Numbered from the stretch's first letter, positions 35,302 through 45,373 are shown. The stretch is DNA of 64,000 nucleotides from CAZEDM01 sp964511075 (GCA_964511075.1 CAZEDM010000005.1:208452-272451), one strand, 5' to 3'. Program-made: numbers and translations. The notes: generated by a model not told the origin, from the sequence alone.

Positions 35302-38300
35302 ATGCGCCCCTTTTTAAAGAAAAATTCATTGTCTGAGCAACTTAAAGATGAAAAATTTATTCTTGATTCCCTGCAGGATGAGGTTCTTATCTTTGATCTA
35401 GAAGGTAAGCTGCTTCATGCTAACGATAAGTTCTTGAATAACAAGGGGATGTCACTACCTGAGATTGAGGGGAAAACCTGCTACCAGCTTCTGTACAATC
35501 TGAATGAAGAATGCAAGTTAACTGATAAAATTTGTCCACTTAAAGAGGTCTTACAAAACTCGCTCCCAGTTAGAGTAACCTATAAGCAAAATAATAGATA
35601 CCTGGAGATAAGTGCTTCTCCCTTAAAGGATAAAAGAAATAAAATTGTGGGTATGATCGGGTTATTTAGAGACATAACAGAAGAAGAGAAAAAGAAGGAG
35701 GAGTCAGAGGAGAAATATAGAAATTTAATTGAAAAATCACATGATGCCATTGTCATACTACAAGATGACAAGATCAAGTTAGCAAATCAAAGAGTGGTGG
35801 ATTTGACAGGCTATAGCCGGAAGGAGTTAGAAGAACTTGATTTCAAAAAGGCAATAGCTACGGAGCACAGGGAAATAGTCTTGGATAGATACAAAAGAAG
35901 ACAAAAGGGAGAGGAGGTTACAGACCATTATGAATTTGCGATCCTGACTAAAAATGGCCAGAGAAAAGATGTGGAGATGAATGTTGCCCTGGTTGAATTT
36001 AGAGGGAAGATAGCCTCATTCGCTTTTTTAAAAGATGTAACCGAAAAGAAAATAGCTGAATCCGAATTAAAAAAGGTAAAAGAATATTTAAATAATATCA
36101 TCAACACCTCCCAGGTAGCAATAACGGTGGTGGACAATGATTGGAATATCTCCATTTTCAATCAAGGAGCAGAGAGGCTGACAGGATATAAGGGGGAGGA
36201 GGTAATAGAGAAAAGAAAAGTCCAGGATTTCTATGCCGATGAAAAAGATTTTGTCTTTATTCAGAAAAAACTCTCAGAAGAAGGGTTGATAGAGAACTAC
36301 GAAACTACTTTACTTAAAAAAGACGGGAGCAAGATTCCTATCAGTATATCTGTCTCGCTATTAAGGGACAGGGAGGGAAAACCTATCGGCTCAATCGGAA
36401 TCAGCACGGATATATCCCAGCGCAGAAAGATGGAGGGGGAGCTTAGAGAAAGTGAGGCAAGATTAAATGCCATAATTAAGAATACCCCTAATGTAGCTAT
36501 AGAAAGTTTTGACATTAATGGAAAAGTTTTGTATTGGAATAAAGCGGCAGAGAAGGTATTCGGCTGGACTGGAGCAGAGGCGCTGGGGAAAAGTTTGGAT
36601 CAACTGATATTAGATGAGAAATCCACGAATGAATTCTTAGCTACCCTAAGGGAGATAGATAAAACCAACAAGCCATCTGGACCATCAGAGTGGAGATGTA
36701 AGAACAAATCGGGCATAGAGATTGTGACTTACTCCACCATATTTCCTATACCATCTACCGATGGCAGAAAAGAGTTCATCTGTATGGATGTGGATATCAC
36801 GGGACTCAAGAAAGCAGAGAGAGCTTTGAGAAAGTCGGAGGAGAAATACAGGTTTCTGTATGAGAAAAGCTCGACCATCAACCTGATAATCGGGATCGAC
36901 GGGACAATAAAAGACGTGAATGAGGAAGCCATCAAAAGATTTGGTTACTCAAAAGAGGAAATCGTCGGAAGAGGGGCACTGGATTTCGTTATTCCGCAAC
37001 AGAGGGATAAAGTGGCTTTGCTCTTAGAAAGGGATTTTAAAAGAGAACATACTCCAGAGATGGAGATAGAGATATGTGCAAAAGATGGAACAGCTTATAC
37101 TTTATTGTTCTCTGCGGGAAGCTCGATGTTATACGAAGGGGATCAATCCAACAGCATACTCGTCACAGGGATAGATGTCAGCGAACGCATACATGCGGAG
37201 AAGGCACTGCGCGAAAGCGAGGAACGTTTAAGAGAGTTTGCGTCAGCTGTGACAGATGTGATTTACCGTTATGACCCGGTCAACAATCAGTATGATTTCA
37301 TCTCTCCTTCCTTTGAACGCCAAACGGGTTATTCCTTAGAGGAGATCAAGAAAGACCCCAAAACCCTTACCAGAGAAATAACCCATCCGGATGATGCGGA
37401 GAGAGTATTCAGTGAGGTGGAAACGCATATCAAAAAAGGTCCGGGCGCGGGCCCGCTCCTTTCTACCTATAGAATTGTGCGTAGGGACGGACAGCTCATC
37501 TGGGTAAGTGACCGTAAAGATATAGAATTTACCCCCGAGGGAAAAGTCCATCGCATAAACGGTATAGTTAGGGATATCACCCAGAGGAAAAAAGCAGAGG
37601 AGGAGATAAGATGTCTTAAGGAATTTAATCAGGAGATAATAGATAAACTACCCCTGGGTGTTCTCAGGCTGGATAAAGGAGGAAAGATTGTTTATGAAAA
37701 TTCTAAGATGAACGAGATCATGGGAGCGGAGAAAGGCGAGAAGTCAAAGGCCCTAGGGCTGAAGGTAACCCAGGTACCATATGCGATTGAAGGCGGGGCA
37801 GTAAAACCATTAACTGATCTTCTGTCGGGGACTCCTTTCGAGTATCAAATAATCCCCTTCACCTCTCTCAACGGCAGAAAAACTATACTCTCAGTAAATG
37901 GAGTTCCTCTTTTCGACCGGGAGGGAAAGCCGGACGGGGCCGTGCTTTTGATCGAGGATATCACCGAGAGCAAAAAGGTAGAGCAGAAGATAATCCAGAC
38001 GAACAAGGAGCTTAAAGCCCTGAATGCCATCGCCTCTATCGCCAACCAATCTTTGAATCTGGAATCGATCCTGAAGAAAACCTTAGATAAGGTTTTGGAA
38101 TTGTTGGACTGTCAGGCTGGCGGGATCTATCTTTTAAATCAGGAGGATGAGGAACTGGAGCTGAAATTCTGCAAGGGTCTTTCTCCAGATGCAGTAAAAA
38201 AGATTGACAGATTGAGATTAGGCGAAGGCTTTTCCGGCAGGATAGCACAGGCTGGCAAGCCCTTGATGGTTGAGGACATAACTCAGGATCCCCGACTGAC

Positions 38301-40188
38301 GCGCTTGGTCATGAGAAAAGAAGGGCTGCATTCCTTCTTGGGAGTTCCTCTGAAGTCCAAGGGAAAGGTCTTGGGCACCCTGTTCGTGATTAGTCAAAAG
38401 AACAGAGAATATCATGAGGAGGAGATCAGCCTTTTGCTTTCCATAGGAAATCAGATAGGCATGGCCGTGGAGAATGCTTTTCTTTTTCAGGAGACGCAGA
38501 AATGGATTGTACAGTTGGAGGCTATAAGAAATATAACCAACAGATTAAACAAACTGAATGATGTCAAAACGGTAGCCTTTGCGGTGATGGATGAGATAAA
38601 GAAGGTGATAGAGTTTGATAACTGCAGGGTTTATCTCCTAAGCGAGAATAAGGAGGAGCTTATCCCTATTGCCTTTGGCAGCGAGATGGAGGAATATAAA
38701 GGTGAGACTGAAGAGGTCCTGCGTCTTAGGATAGGGGAGGGGATCACCGGCTGGGTTGCACAAACAGATGAGCCTCAGATAATAGATGATGTGGAAAGAC
38801 ATCCCCGTTCGCGCCATGTTCCTGGAACTCCTTATATCGATGAATCGATGGTAGCCTCACCTATGGTCTACGAAGGAGAGGTCAGAGGTGTGATCACCTT
38901 ATCCAAGTTGGGATTAAAACAGTTCAACCAGAATCATCTCTCCTTGCTGAACATATTGGCCAATGAAGCCGCAGTGGCGATTGAAAACGCCAGTCTCTTC
39001 GAGAGCTTAAAACAGGCTTACGCTAAACTGAAAGAGGCTCAGGAACAGTTGATTCAATCCGAGAAGTTGAGGGCATTGGGCGAGATGGCTGGAGGCGTGG
39101 CTCACGATTTCAACAACCTCCTGGGCGCAATCCTGGGCAGGGCCCAGCTTCTGCTTCTCTCCTCTCAGGATGAAAAGGCGAAAAAGGGGCTCAGGATAAT
39201 CGAGAAGGCAGCCCTGGACGGAGCTGAGACGGTCAGGAGAATTCAGGAGTTTACCCGCCTTAGGGCAGATGATAACTTTATGATGGTTGATGTAAACCAG
39301 ATCCTGAAAGAGTCCCTGGAGATTACCAAGCACAGATGGAAGAATGAGGTTCAGAGGAAAGGGGTTTCAATTCAGGTAGAGACCTCACTGGGAAAAGACC
39401 TCGTCTCGGTAGCGGGTAACCCCTCTGAGCTTAGAGAGGTTTTCGTAAATATGATCCTGAATGCTGTTGATGCCATGCCCAGCGGGGGGACTATCACCGT
39501 CTCCTCTGAGTCAAATGAGAGAAATATAATAGCCTCAATAGCTGATACCGGCATAGGGATGTCAGAGGAAGTTAAAAAGAAGGTCTTCGATCCATTCTTC
39601 ACCACCAAAGGTCCCAAGGGGAACGGACTGGGGATGAGTGTAGCCTACGGGATAATCGTAAGACATAATGGCAAGATCTTAATAGAAAGCCAGGAGGGCA
39701 AGGGGAGCGTTTTCAGGGTGAAGCTACCCAAAAGAAAAATCGAGGAAAAGGAACCAGCCCTGAGTAGTACAAAGGAGGGAACTAAAAAGGAGAAAGTGCT
39801 GATAATAGACGATGAACCCGCTATCCGGGAGCTTCTCTGTGATATCCTGCAATCAGATGGTCACCAGGTTACGGCAGTGGATAATAGCTTGAAAGGTGTG
39901 GAGCTTTTTGAAAAAGAGGAGTTCGGGATTGTATTTACGGATCTGAGCATGCCGGAGATGTCCGGCTGGGAGGTAGCGGATAAGCTAAAATCCCTGAACC
40001 CGGGGGTGTCCATCATAATGGTGACCGGCTGGGGCACTCAGGTGGACAGCAAAAAGCTAAAAGAGCACAAGATTGACCTTTTGATGACCAAACCCTTTGA
40101 GATAAAAAAGCTTCTTGAGATTCTGACCCAGGCTCAGAATATAAGAAAAGACAGAGAGGGAAGAAGAACAGAGATGATAAATACTTAA
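35302..40188 (+). CDS. Large hybrid sensor histidine kinase, 7 PAS + 2 GAF + REC
   Basis: A 1628-residue soluble kinase without membrane segments. In order: seven PAS domains (about residues 17-130, 138-255, 258-375, 380-505, 510-630, 632-765, 770-900), two GAF domains (about 910-1065 and 1075-1230), HisKA with the phospho-His 1268 in GGVAHDFNNLLG, an HATPase (DTGIGM, FTTKGPKGNGLGM) and a C-terminal receiver (IIDDEPAIREL, Asp1547 in FTDLSMPEM, later Lys in MTKPFE). It should integrate many small-molecule, light or redox signals in the cytosol; which ones cannot be read. It begins at ATG 35302 and is monocistronic, with a hairpin and T-run after the end. The PAS domains differ in sequence, so they are not recent duplications. 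Confidence 0.9.
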   Translation: MRPFLKKNSLSEQLKDEKFILDSLQDEVLIFDLEGKLLHANDKFLNNKGMSLPEIEGKTCYQLLYNLNEECKLTDKICPLKEVLQNSLPVRVTYKQNNRYLEISASPLKDKRNKIVGMIGLFRDITEEEKKKEESEEKYRNLIEKSHDAIVILQDDKIKLANQRVVDLTGYSRKELEELDFKKAIATEHREIVLDRYKRRQKGEEVTDHYEFAILTKNGQRKDVEMNVALVEFRGKIASFAFLKDVTEKKIAESELKKVKEYLNNIINTSQVAITVVDNDWNISIFNQGAERLTGYKGEEVIEKRKVQDFYADEKDFVFIQKKLSEEGLIENYETTLLKKDGSKIPISISVSLLRDREGKPIGSIGISTDISQRRKMEGELRESEARLNAIIKNTPNVAIESFDINGKVLYWNKAAEKVFGWTGAEALGKSLDQLILDEKSTNEFLATLREIDKTNKPSGPSEWRCKNKSGIEIVTYSTIFPIPSTDGRKEFICMDVDITGLKKAERALRKSEEKYRFLYEKSSTINLIIGIDGTIKDVNEEAIKRFGYSKEEIVGRGALDFVIPQQRDKVALLLERDFKREHTPEMEIEICAKDGTAYTLLFSAGSSMLYEGDQSNSILVTGIDVSERIHAEKALRESEERLREFASAVTDVIYRYDPVNNQYDFISPSFERQTGYSLEEIKKDPKTLTREITHPDDAERVFSEVETHIKKGPGAGPLLSTYRIVRRDGQLIWVSDRKDIEFTPEGKVHRINGIVRDITQRKKAEEEIRCLKEFNQEIIDKLPLGVLRLDKGGKIVYENSKMNEIMGAEKGEKSKALGLKVTQVPYAIEGGAVKPLTDLLSGTPFEYQIIPFTSLNGRKTILSVNGVPLFDREGKPDGAVLLIEDITESKKVEQKIIQTNKELKALNAIASIANQSLNLESILKKTLDKVLELLDCQAGGIYLLNQEDEELELKFCKGLSPDAVKKIDRLRLGEGFSGRIAQAGKPLMVEDITQDPRLTRLVMRKEGLHSFLGVPLKSKGKVLGTLFVISQKNREYHEEEISLLLSIGNQIGMAVENAFLFQETQKWIVQLEAIRNITNRLNKLNDVKTVAFAVMDEIKKVIEFDNCRVYLLSENKEELIPIAFGSEMEEYKGETEEVLRLRIGEGITGWVAQTDEPQIIDDVERHPRSRHVPGTPYIDESMVASPMVYEGEVRGVITLSKLGLKQFNQNHLSLLNILANEAAVAIENASLFESLKQAYAKLKEAQEQLIQSEKLRALGEMAGGVAHDFNNLLGAILGRAQLLLLSSQDEKAKKGLRIIEKAALDGAETVRRIQEFTRLRADDNFMMVDVNQILKESLEITKHRWKNEVQRKGVSIQVETSLGKDLVSVAGNPSELREVFVNMILNAVDAMPSGGTITVSSESNERNIIASIADTGIGMSEEVKKKVFDPFFTTKGPKGNGLGMSVAYGIIVRHNGKILIESQEGKGSVFRVKLPKRKIEEKEPALSSTKEGTKKEKVLIIDDEPAIRELLCDILQSDGHQVTAVDNSLKGVELFEKEEFGIVFTDLSMPEMSGWEVADKLKSLNPGVSIIMVTGWGTQVDSKKLKEHKIDLLMTKPFEIKKLLEILTQAQNIRKDREGRRTEMINT

Positions 40189-40238
40189 CTTTTGATTTTC
40201 CCTGATAGGCGATAATATTATCAACCTTAAGGATTAAT

Positions 40239-40270
40239 GCCGCGGCTTGAGTTAAGCCCTGGCTTTTTTT
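40239..40270 (+). terminator. Terminator of the hybrid kinase gene
   Basis: A stem with outer GCC/GGC, a two-base internal loop, inner GGCTT/AAGCC and loop GAGTT, then T7. The T run directly follows the stem, as in a classic intrinsic terminator. The CTTTT...ATTGACT beyond it is the next promoter. Confidence 0.75.
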
Positions 40271-40271
40271 A

Positions 40272-40299
40272 TTGACTTTTATCCATTTTGAGATAAAAT
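40272..40299 (+). promoter_or_regulatory. Sigma-70 promoter for 40355 gene
   Basis: TTGACT at about 40272-40277, 16-base spacer, TAAAAT at about 40294-40299. The start codon is some 55 bases further on. Confidence 0.5.
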
Positions 40300-40354
40300 T
40301 AAGTATGAAAAATTTTATATCTATTACCCTACCGGAAAAGGCTAAATAGATTTT

Positions 40355-40894
40355 ATGAAAAAAGATAAAGAGAAAATAGTAGGGTACCCTGAATGGGCTC
40401 AGAAACCTTGGTGGGTTAGGCCAGACGGGAGCATTCTCACTGAATATTTGAAGGTCCTAATCGGCATTAAAAAAAACGTACCTAATATTAGTGCTCGCAT
40501 TCATGAAGTCTCCACAATTATTTCACTTCGATATCTATCAAATCTTATTTTTAATGGTGGCAAAATTACAAAGGAAAATGTAAATCCAAATACAAAAATG
40601 GGACCGGATATAAAAATTGAAGGAACAGCATCCAACGGTCACCGCTATAAGTGTTACGCTGAAGTTGTAACCAACTTTAGTTTTAAAGAGGGACCAGAAG
40701 CTAACAGACTTTACAGCAATGTTAAAAAATTGAAGGATTCTGATGCAGACAAGAAATTTTTGGTAGTCCTATTTGAGAAATTAATTGAAAAAGCCGAAGG
40801 AAGATGTAAAAAACGAAGAAATAATCCCATAGATTTAGATAAGCATAATATACTAATCTTATCTATTGAGAAGATGATTGGGTCAACTCTATAA
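40355..40894 (+). CDS. Hypothetical protein, possible PD-(D/E)XK-like core
   Basis: A 179-residue protein that I do not recognise. It is AT-richer than its neighbours and has its own promoter and a terminator before it, like an inserted cassette. Around residues 88-109 it reads GPDIKIEG...KCYAEVVTN, in outline P-D-x(n)-E-V-x, which resembles the first half of the PD-(D/E)XK nuclease core, but the Lys is replaced by Val, so the nuclease idea is weak. The rest is charged, with no signal peptide or membrane segment. Confidence 0.5.
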   Translation: MKKDKEKIVGYPEWAQKPWWVRPDGSILTEYLKVLIGIKKNVPNISARIHEVSTIISLRYLSNLIFNGGKITKENVNPNTKMGPDIKIEGTASNGHRYKCYAEVVTNFSFKEGPEANRLYSNVKKLKDSDADKKFLVVLFEKLIEKAEGRCKKRRNNPIDLDKHNILILSIEKMIGSTL

Positions 40895-40971
40895 GCTTTG
40901 AAAAATTTTAGGGAACAAATAATTTGACAAGTCGTTATCCAGACCATAACAACGACGTATAAAGGATTATA

Positions 40972-42195
40972 ATGGAAAACATCACCCAAATTCTTTTTTT
41001 ACTGCTTCTGATCTTTGCCTCTGCCAAGTTCCTGGGTGAGGTCTTCGAGAGGTTTAAGCAGTCGGCGGTGATTGGAGAGATATTAGCCGGGGTTATCCTG
41101 GGCCCGGTTCTGAAGCTGACCGGAGCTTACGAACTATTTCCGGCACTAAACCTGATCGGGACATCAGAGATATTTCAGGTTCTGGCTGAGATCGGGGTTA
41201 TAATCCTGCTTTTCAACGTGGGGCTTCACACCAAAGTCGAGGAGATTATGCAGGTGGGGAAGAACTCTCTGGTGGTTGCATTCCTGGGAGTGGTCTTTCC
41301 CTTTATCTTCGGGTATCTTTACACCCTGATCATAAATCATACCACGGTAGAGGCTATGTTCATCGGTGCGGCTATGGTGGCTACCAGCGTGGGAATAACT
41401 GCCAGGGTCTTTGCAGATCTGGGCATCGTGGAGACCAGGGCGGCACGGATCATCTTGGGAGCAGCAGTTATAGATGATGTCATCGGACTGGTGGTCTTGG
41501 CTGTTGTTACCGGACTGGGCAAGGGAGCCTTATCTCTGGTAAAAATTGGTCTGATTACCCTGGAGGCACTTGGGTTTATAATCTTCCTGATAATAATCGG
41601 CAGAAGGATAATACACCGGGTGGTCCCCAGAGTGGCAGGTTTCCGCACCAAGGATGCGGTCTTCTCCCTGGCTATACTCTTCTGTCTTCTTCTTTCCGCA
41701 GTTGCCAGCTATATAGATCTGGCCGCCATAGTAGGGGCTTTCTTAGCCGGGATGATCCTTTCTGAACTGAACTTGGAATTTAACTTGTCGGTGAAAACGG
41801 AGTCATTGTATAACTTTCTGGTCCCCTTCTTCTTCGTGATTTTGGGTACCTGGGTAGATTTATCTATTTTCAATCACCCCTTCCTTTTGTGGTCGGCATT
41901 AATCATCACCATTTTTGCTGTCCTGGGCAAACTCTTGGGATGTGGAATAGGTGCTCTTAATCTGGGGGGGAGGGAGGCTTTGGTGGTTGGCTTTGGAATG
42001 GTGCCCCGGGGAGAGGTGGGTATGATCATCGCCTCCATCGGCCTGAGCATGGGTGCCATAACCTCAGACCTTTACACGGTGATCATCTTTATGGTGATGG
42101 CCAGCACACTTATGACCCCTCCGATCTTGAGAAAGCTGGTTATGAGAAAACCTGAGGAGAAGCCAGAGGAGGGTGAAAAGACAGAGCCAGAATAA
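40972..42195 (+). CDS. CPA2-family cation/proton antiporter
   Basis: A 407-residue inner-membrane protein with 12-13 segments. It matches the Kef/YbaL-like branch of CPA2: QSAVIGEILAGVILGP, ATSVGITARVFADL, the AAVIDDVIGLVVLA pair of aspartates in the transport path, and GMVPRGEVGMI. It should exchange K+ or Na+ for protons. Fused RCK regulation is absent, but the next gene is a TrkA-N protein, which may regulate it. ATG 40972. Confidence 0.88.
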   Translation: MENITQILFLLLLIFASAKFLGEVFERFKQSAVIGEILAGVILGPVLKLTGAYELFPALNLIGTSEIFQVLAEIGVIILLFNVGLHTKVEEIMQVGKNSLVVAFLGVVFPFIFGYLYTLIINHTTVEAMFIGAAMVATSVGITARVFADLGIVETRAARIILGAAVIDDVIGLVVLAVVTGLGKGALSLVKIGLITLEALGFIIFLIIIGRRIIHRVVPRVAGFRTKDAVFSLAILFCLLLSAVASYIDLAAIVGAFLAGMILSELNLEFNLSVKTESLYNFLVPFFFVILGTWVDLSIFNHPFLLWSALIITIFAVLGKLLGCGIGALNLGGREALVVGFGMVPRGEVGMIIASIGLSMGAITSDLYTVIIFMVMASTLMTPPILRKLVMRKPEEKPEEGEKTEPE

Positions 42196-42261
42196 AAAGA
42201 TTGAATTTTTCACGGTGGAAGATAGTAAGATAAAATTTAATCCTTTAAATCTCAGATAATT

Positions 42262-43260
42262 TTGGAACCGGATAGAAAATTAAAAATAGCTTTAGCCGCC
42301 CTTATAATTGTGATCGGAATCGGCACCCTGGGGTATAGTTTAATAGAGAGATGGGATATACTTACTTCCCTGTATATGTCTGTCATAACCATATCCACGG
42401 TGGGATTTAAGGAGGCTTATCCTCTTTCTGTGACCGGAAGGGTTTTCACCATCTTTTTTGTCATCTTCGGCGTTGGGACCACCCTCTATGCTGTGGGAGC
42501 TGGAGCACAGTTTATGTTAGAAGGGCAGCTCAGGAGTATCTTAGGGAGGAGAAAGATGAGTAAGAAAATTCAGGAGATAAAAGACCATTATATAATCTGC
42601 GGCTATGGGAAGGTGGGTCAGGAGATCTATAGCGAATTCTCCAGCAGAAAAGTACTCTGTTTAGTGGTGGAGAAAGACCCGGAGATGGTGGGGGAGGCGG
42701 TTAAGGATGGGGCGCTGGTGGTACAGGGCGATTCGACTGAGGATTCGGTCTTGGAGGAGGCAGGGATTAAAAGAGCCAGGGGGCTGATCTCGGCTGTGGC
42801 ATCTGAGGCGGACAATGTTTTCATCTCACTTTCTGCCAGGGTGCTTAATCCCGACATATTCGTGGTGGCGCGGGCCGAGACCAGAGAAGCCGAGAGAAAG
42901 CTTTTAAGGGCCGGTGCAAACAAGGCTGTTTCCCCTCATTCGCTGGGAGGGACCAGGATGGCTTTAGCCGCCCTGAGGCCCCATCTGGTAGATTTTATGC
43001 AGGTGGCAACCTCGGTCGAGGGGGTGGATATACGGATAGAAGAGCTGGAGATAAAAGAGAGCAGCTCTCTTTCCCATACCAGCTTAAGAGAATGTGAGCT
43101 CAGACAGAAGGTAGGGGTGATTGTTCTGGCAATTCATAAAAAGGATGGCCAGATGCTTTCCGCCCCTTCACCCGATTCGAAATTAGAACCAGGAGACATC
43201 CTCATAGCCGTTGGCAAAGGCGAGGACCTGGAGAGGCTGGAGAATTTAGCCAGCAGTTGA
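42262..43260 (+). CDS. Potassium channel with RCK (TrkA-N/TrkA-C) domain
   Basis: A 332-residue protein. Two membrane helices (residues about 8-27 and 62-80) flank a pore loop whose filter is TISTVGF, in place of TVGYGD. A Rossmann RCK domain follows (YIICGYGKVGQEI, GDSTEDSVLEEAGI) and then a TrkA-C domain (residues about 245-325, PGDILIAVG). This is the MthK/YugO-like K+ channel layout. The start is TTG 42262. It follows the antiporter closely; the pair likely controls K+ balance. Confidence 0.85.
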   Translation: MEPDRKLKIALAALIIVIGIGTLGYSLIERWDILTSLYMSVITISTVGFKEAYPLSVTGRVFTIFFVIFGVGTTLYAVGAGAQFMLEGQLRSILGRRKMSKKIQEIKDHYIICGYGKVGQEIYSEFSSRKVLCLVVEKDPEMVGEAVKDGALVVQGDSTEDSVLEEAGIKRARGLISAVASEADNVFISLSARVLNPDIFVVARAETREAERKLLRAGANKAVSPHSLGGTRMALAALRPHLVDFMQVATSVEGVDIRIEELEIKESSSLSHTSLRECELRQKVGVIVLAIHKKDGQMLSAPSPDSKLEPGDILIAVGKGEDLERLENLASS

Positions 43261-43269
43261 TTTTGGAAT

Positions 43270-43340
43270 TATTTAATTCTCTCTCCCCTTTCGGGAGATA
43301 GGGGGAATTAAAGATCACCCTCCCATCTAGGGAGGGGATA
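43270..43340. repeat. CTCTCCC-type hairpins before galT
   Basis: CTCTCCC-CTTTC-GGGAGA and CACCCTCCC...GGGAGGGGA modules, close relatives of those at about 50.10-50.17 kb and 54.27-54.30 kb. Confidence 0.5.
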
Positions 43341-43353
43341 AAAAGGAAACAAT

Positions 43354-44355
43354 ATGCCGGAGATAAGACAGAACAGAGCTACTAAGGAATGGGTCATCAT
43401 TGCTACCGAGAGAGCTAAGAGGCCAGATGATTTCAAGCCGAAGGAAGAAAAGAAAATCCTTCCAGCTTTTGATAGGGATTGTCCTTTCTGCCCGGGAAAC
43501 GAGAAGGAAACTCCTTCTGAGATCTTTGCCTATCGTAAGACAGGAACGAAAAAAGATGAGCCAGGCTGGTGGGTGAGGATAATTCCCAATAAATTCCCAG
43601 CTTTGAACTCCGAGACAGAGCTTGCCAGAATGACGGAGGGCTTCTTTCTGAAGATGGGGGGATATGGGAGGCACGAGGTAATCATCGAATCCCCTGAACA
43701 TAACCACTCCCTGGGGAATATGAGCTTAAAACAAGTGGAAGAGGTGTGTCTGGTTTACCGACAGAGGTATCTTGAGCTTTCCGCTGAGAGCAACATAAAG
43801 ATTATAATAATTTTCAGAAATCATGGAGAGGCGGCCGGGACCTCCCTTTTACACCCTCATTCCCAGCTTATCGCCCTGCCCCTGGTTCCGACTCACATCA
43901 GACATCTTTTAGAGGAGGCTATGAGGTATTATGACGACCACGGCTGCTGTGTTTTCTGCGATATGCTCAAAGAAGAGCTGGAGTTCAAAAAAAGGGTTAT
44001 CCTGGAGACAGAATCCTTCGCAGCCTTTCAGCCTTTTGCCTCCAGGGTGCCTTTCGGTATCTGGGTTGTTCCAAAAAAACATAATGCAGGGTTCGGAAAT
44101 ATAACAGTGGATGAGGCTAAAGGATTAGCATTTGTGCTAAGAGAGGTGCTGGGAAGGCTTCATTCTAAATTATCTGACCCGGATTATAATCTGGTTATGC
44201 ATACCGCGCCGATCAAGGATTCAAATGAGGACTATTATCACTGGTACCTTCAAATTTTACCCCGGCTTTCCACCCCGGCCGGGTTTGAATTAGGCACCGG
44301 CGTTTATATAAACACTACTTTGCCAGAAGAGACCGCGAGGTTCCTTTCCAGTTGA
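43354..44355 (+). CDS. galT: Galactose-1-phosphate uridylyltransferase
   Basis: A 333-residue HIT-superfamily enzyme of the Leloir pathway. N-terminal MPEIRQNRATKEWVIIAT, FCPGNE, GRHEVIIESPEHN, the active-site HPHSQLIALP and YHWYLQILPRL match GalT. It transfers UMP between UDP-glucose and galactose 1-phosphate; close relatives use other sugars or ADP-glucose. The first zinc-site Cys appears as CPFCPGN. Neighbours are not other galactose genes, so the pathway is scattered. Confidence 0.9.
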   Translation: MPEIRQNRATKEWVIIATERAKRPDDFKPKEEKKILPAFDRDCPFCPGNEKETPSEIFAYRKTGTKKDEPGWWVRIIPNKFPALNSETELARMTEGFFLKMGGYGRHEVIIESPEHNHSLGNMSLKQVEEVCLVYRQRYLELSAESNIKIIIIFRNHGEAAGTSLLHPHSQLIALPLVPTHIRHLLEEAMRYYDDHGCCVFCDMLKEELEFKKRVILETESFAAFQPFASRVPFGIWVVPKKHNAGFGNITVDEAKGLAFVLREVLGRLHSKLSDPDYNLVMHTAPIKDSNEDYYHWYLQILPRLSTPAGFELGTGVYINTTLPEETARFLSS

Positions 44356-44424
44356 AAGTGGGGTTTCATGCGTTAGATTCTATAATTGTTAATATAGTGA
44401 GAAGCTACTTGGGAGGTTATGCCT

Positions 44425-45177
44425 ATGAAAATTAAAGGAAATACAATACTCATTACTGGTGGAGCAACCGGCATTGGCTATGCACTGGCATCTGCTTTCT
44501 TCGAAGCAGGGAACCAGGTGGTAATTTGCGGAAGAAGGAAGGATAGACTAAGGGAAGCAGAAAAGAAATTATCGGGCATCCAAATAAAAGTCTGCGATGT
44601 TACAGATTTCAATGCCTGTGTGGAATTAATCGAATGGATGAAAAAGAATCACCCTTCATACAATATGCTTATAAACAACGCAGGAATCCAGCAGATGCTG
44701 GATTTCAATGAGAAGGTACCGGTTGAAGCGATAACAAATGAAATCACTACAAATTTTACTAGCCCGATTCATCTGGCAAATTTATCTATAAGGCATTTCA
44801 AAAAACAGAAGGAATCTGCAATCATCAATATAACCTCTGGGCTGGCTTATATCCCGATAGCAATTATGCCGGTGTACTGTGCGACGAAATCGGCTCTTCA
44901 TACTTTCTCCGTCTCCTTAAGACATCAATTGAGAAACACGAGCATAAAAGTGTTTGAGATTATCCCGCCCATAGTGGATACTGAATTAGATAAGGGCTCA
45001 AGAGGAAAAAGGGGGCAGGTGGATAGAGGAATCCCGCCAGAGGAGGTGGCAAAAGAAACTTTAAAGGTGCTGGAGAAAAACTTATTCGAGTATCCTGTAG
45101 GGATGGCTCAGAACCTGTATGATGCGGCTCATAGCGACAAGGCTCTTTTTGTGTTCAACAGAATAAATGGAGGATAA
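44425..45177 (+). CDS. Short-chain dehydrogenase/reductase
   Basis: About 250 residues. Rossmann nucleotide motif TGGATGIGYAL, the NNAG element (INNAGIQ), Ser and YCATKSA (Tyr-x-x-x-Lys) catalytic residues, as in DltE-like SDRs. The substrate is unknown. ATG 44425 is preferred to 44419 because GGGAGG at 44411-44416 is then properly spaced. Confidence 0.85.
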   Translation: MKIKGNTILITGGATGIGYALASAFFEAGNQVVICGRRKDRLREAEKKLSGIQIKVCDVTDFNACVELIEWMKKNHPSYNMLINNAGIQQMLDFNEKVPVEAITNEITTNFTSPIHLANLSIRHFKKQKESAIINITSGLAYIPIAIMPVYCATKSALHTFSVSLRHQLRNTSIKVFEIIPPIVDTELDKGSRGKRGQVDRGIPPEEVAKETLKVLEKNLFEYPVGMAQNLYDAAHSDKALFVFNRINGG

Positions 45178-45348
45178 AATAATCTGGAGAGCATTTTTGT
45201 TGGTGCGTGAATTGGTTTTCCCGCACCAGAAGGACACAAAAAAAAGAAGGGTTATTTTAATGCGGGACTATATATTTGACACTGAGGGATTGAAAAATGC
45301 CTGGGGAGAGGAAAAGGGTTGATATTTCGAATATTATTTTATTCATTA

Positions 45349-45373
45349 TATCCGAACCAGTTCGGTGATAACC
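45349..45373. repeat. 25-base repeat, copy A
   Basis: TATCCGAACCAGTTCGGTG followed by ATAACC; copy B at 47567-47591 differs in 3 of 25 positions. In one frame both read Y-P-N-Q-x-G-D-N-x-V, so they may be remnants of a coding module. Confidence 0.45.
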
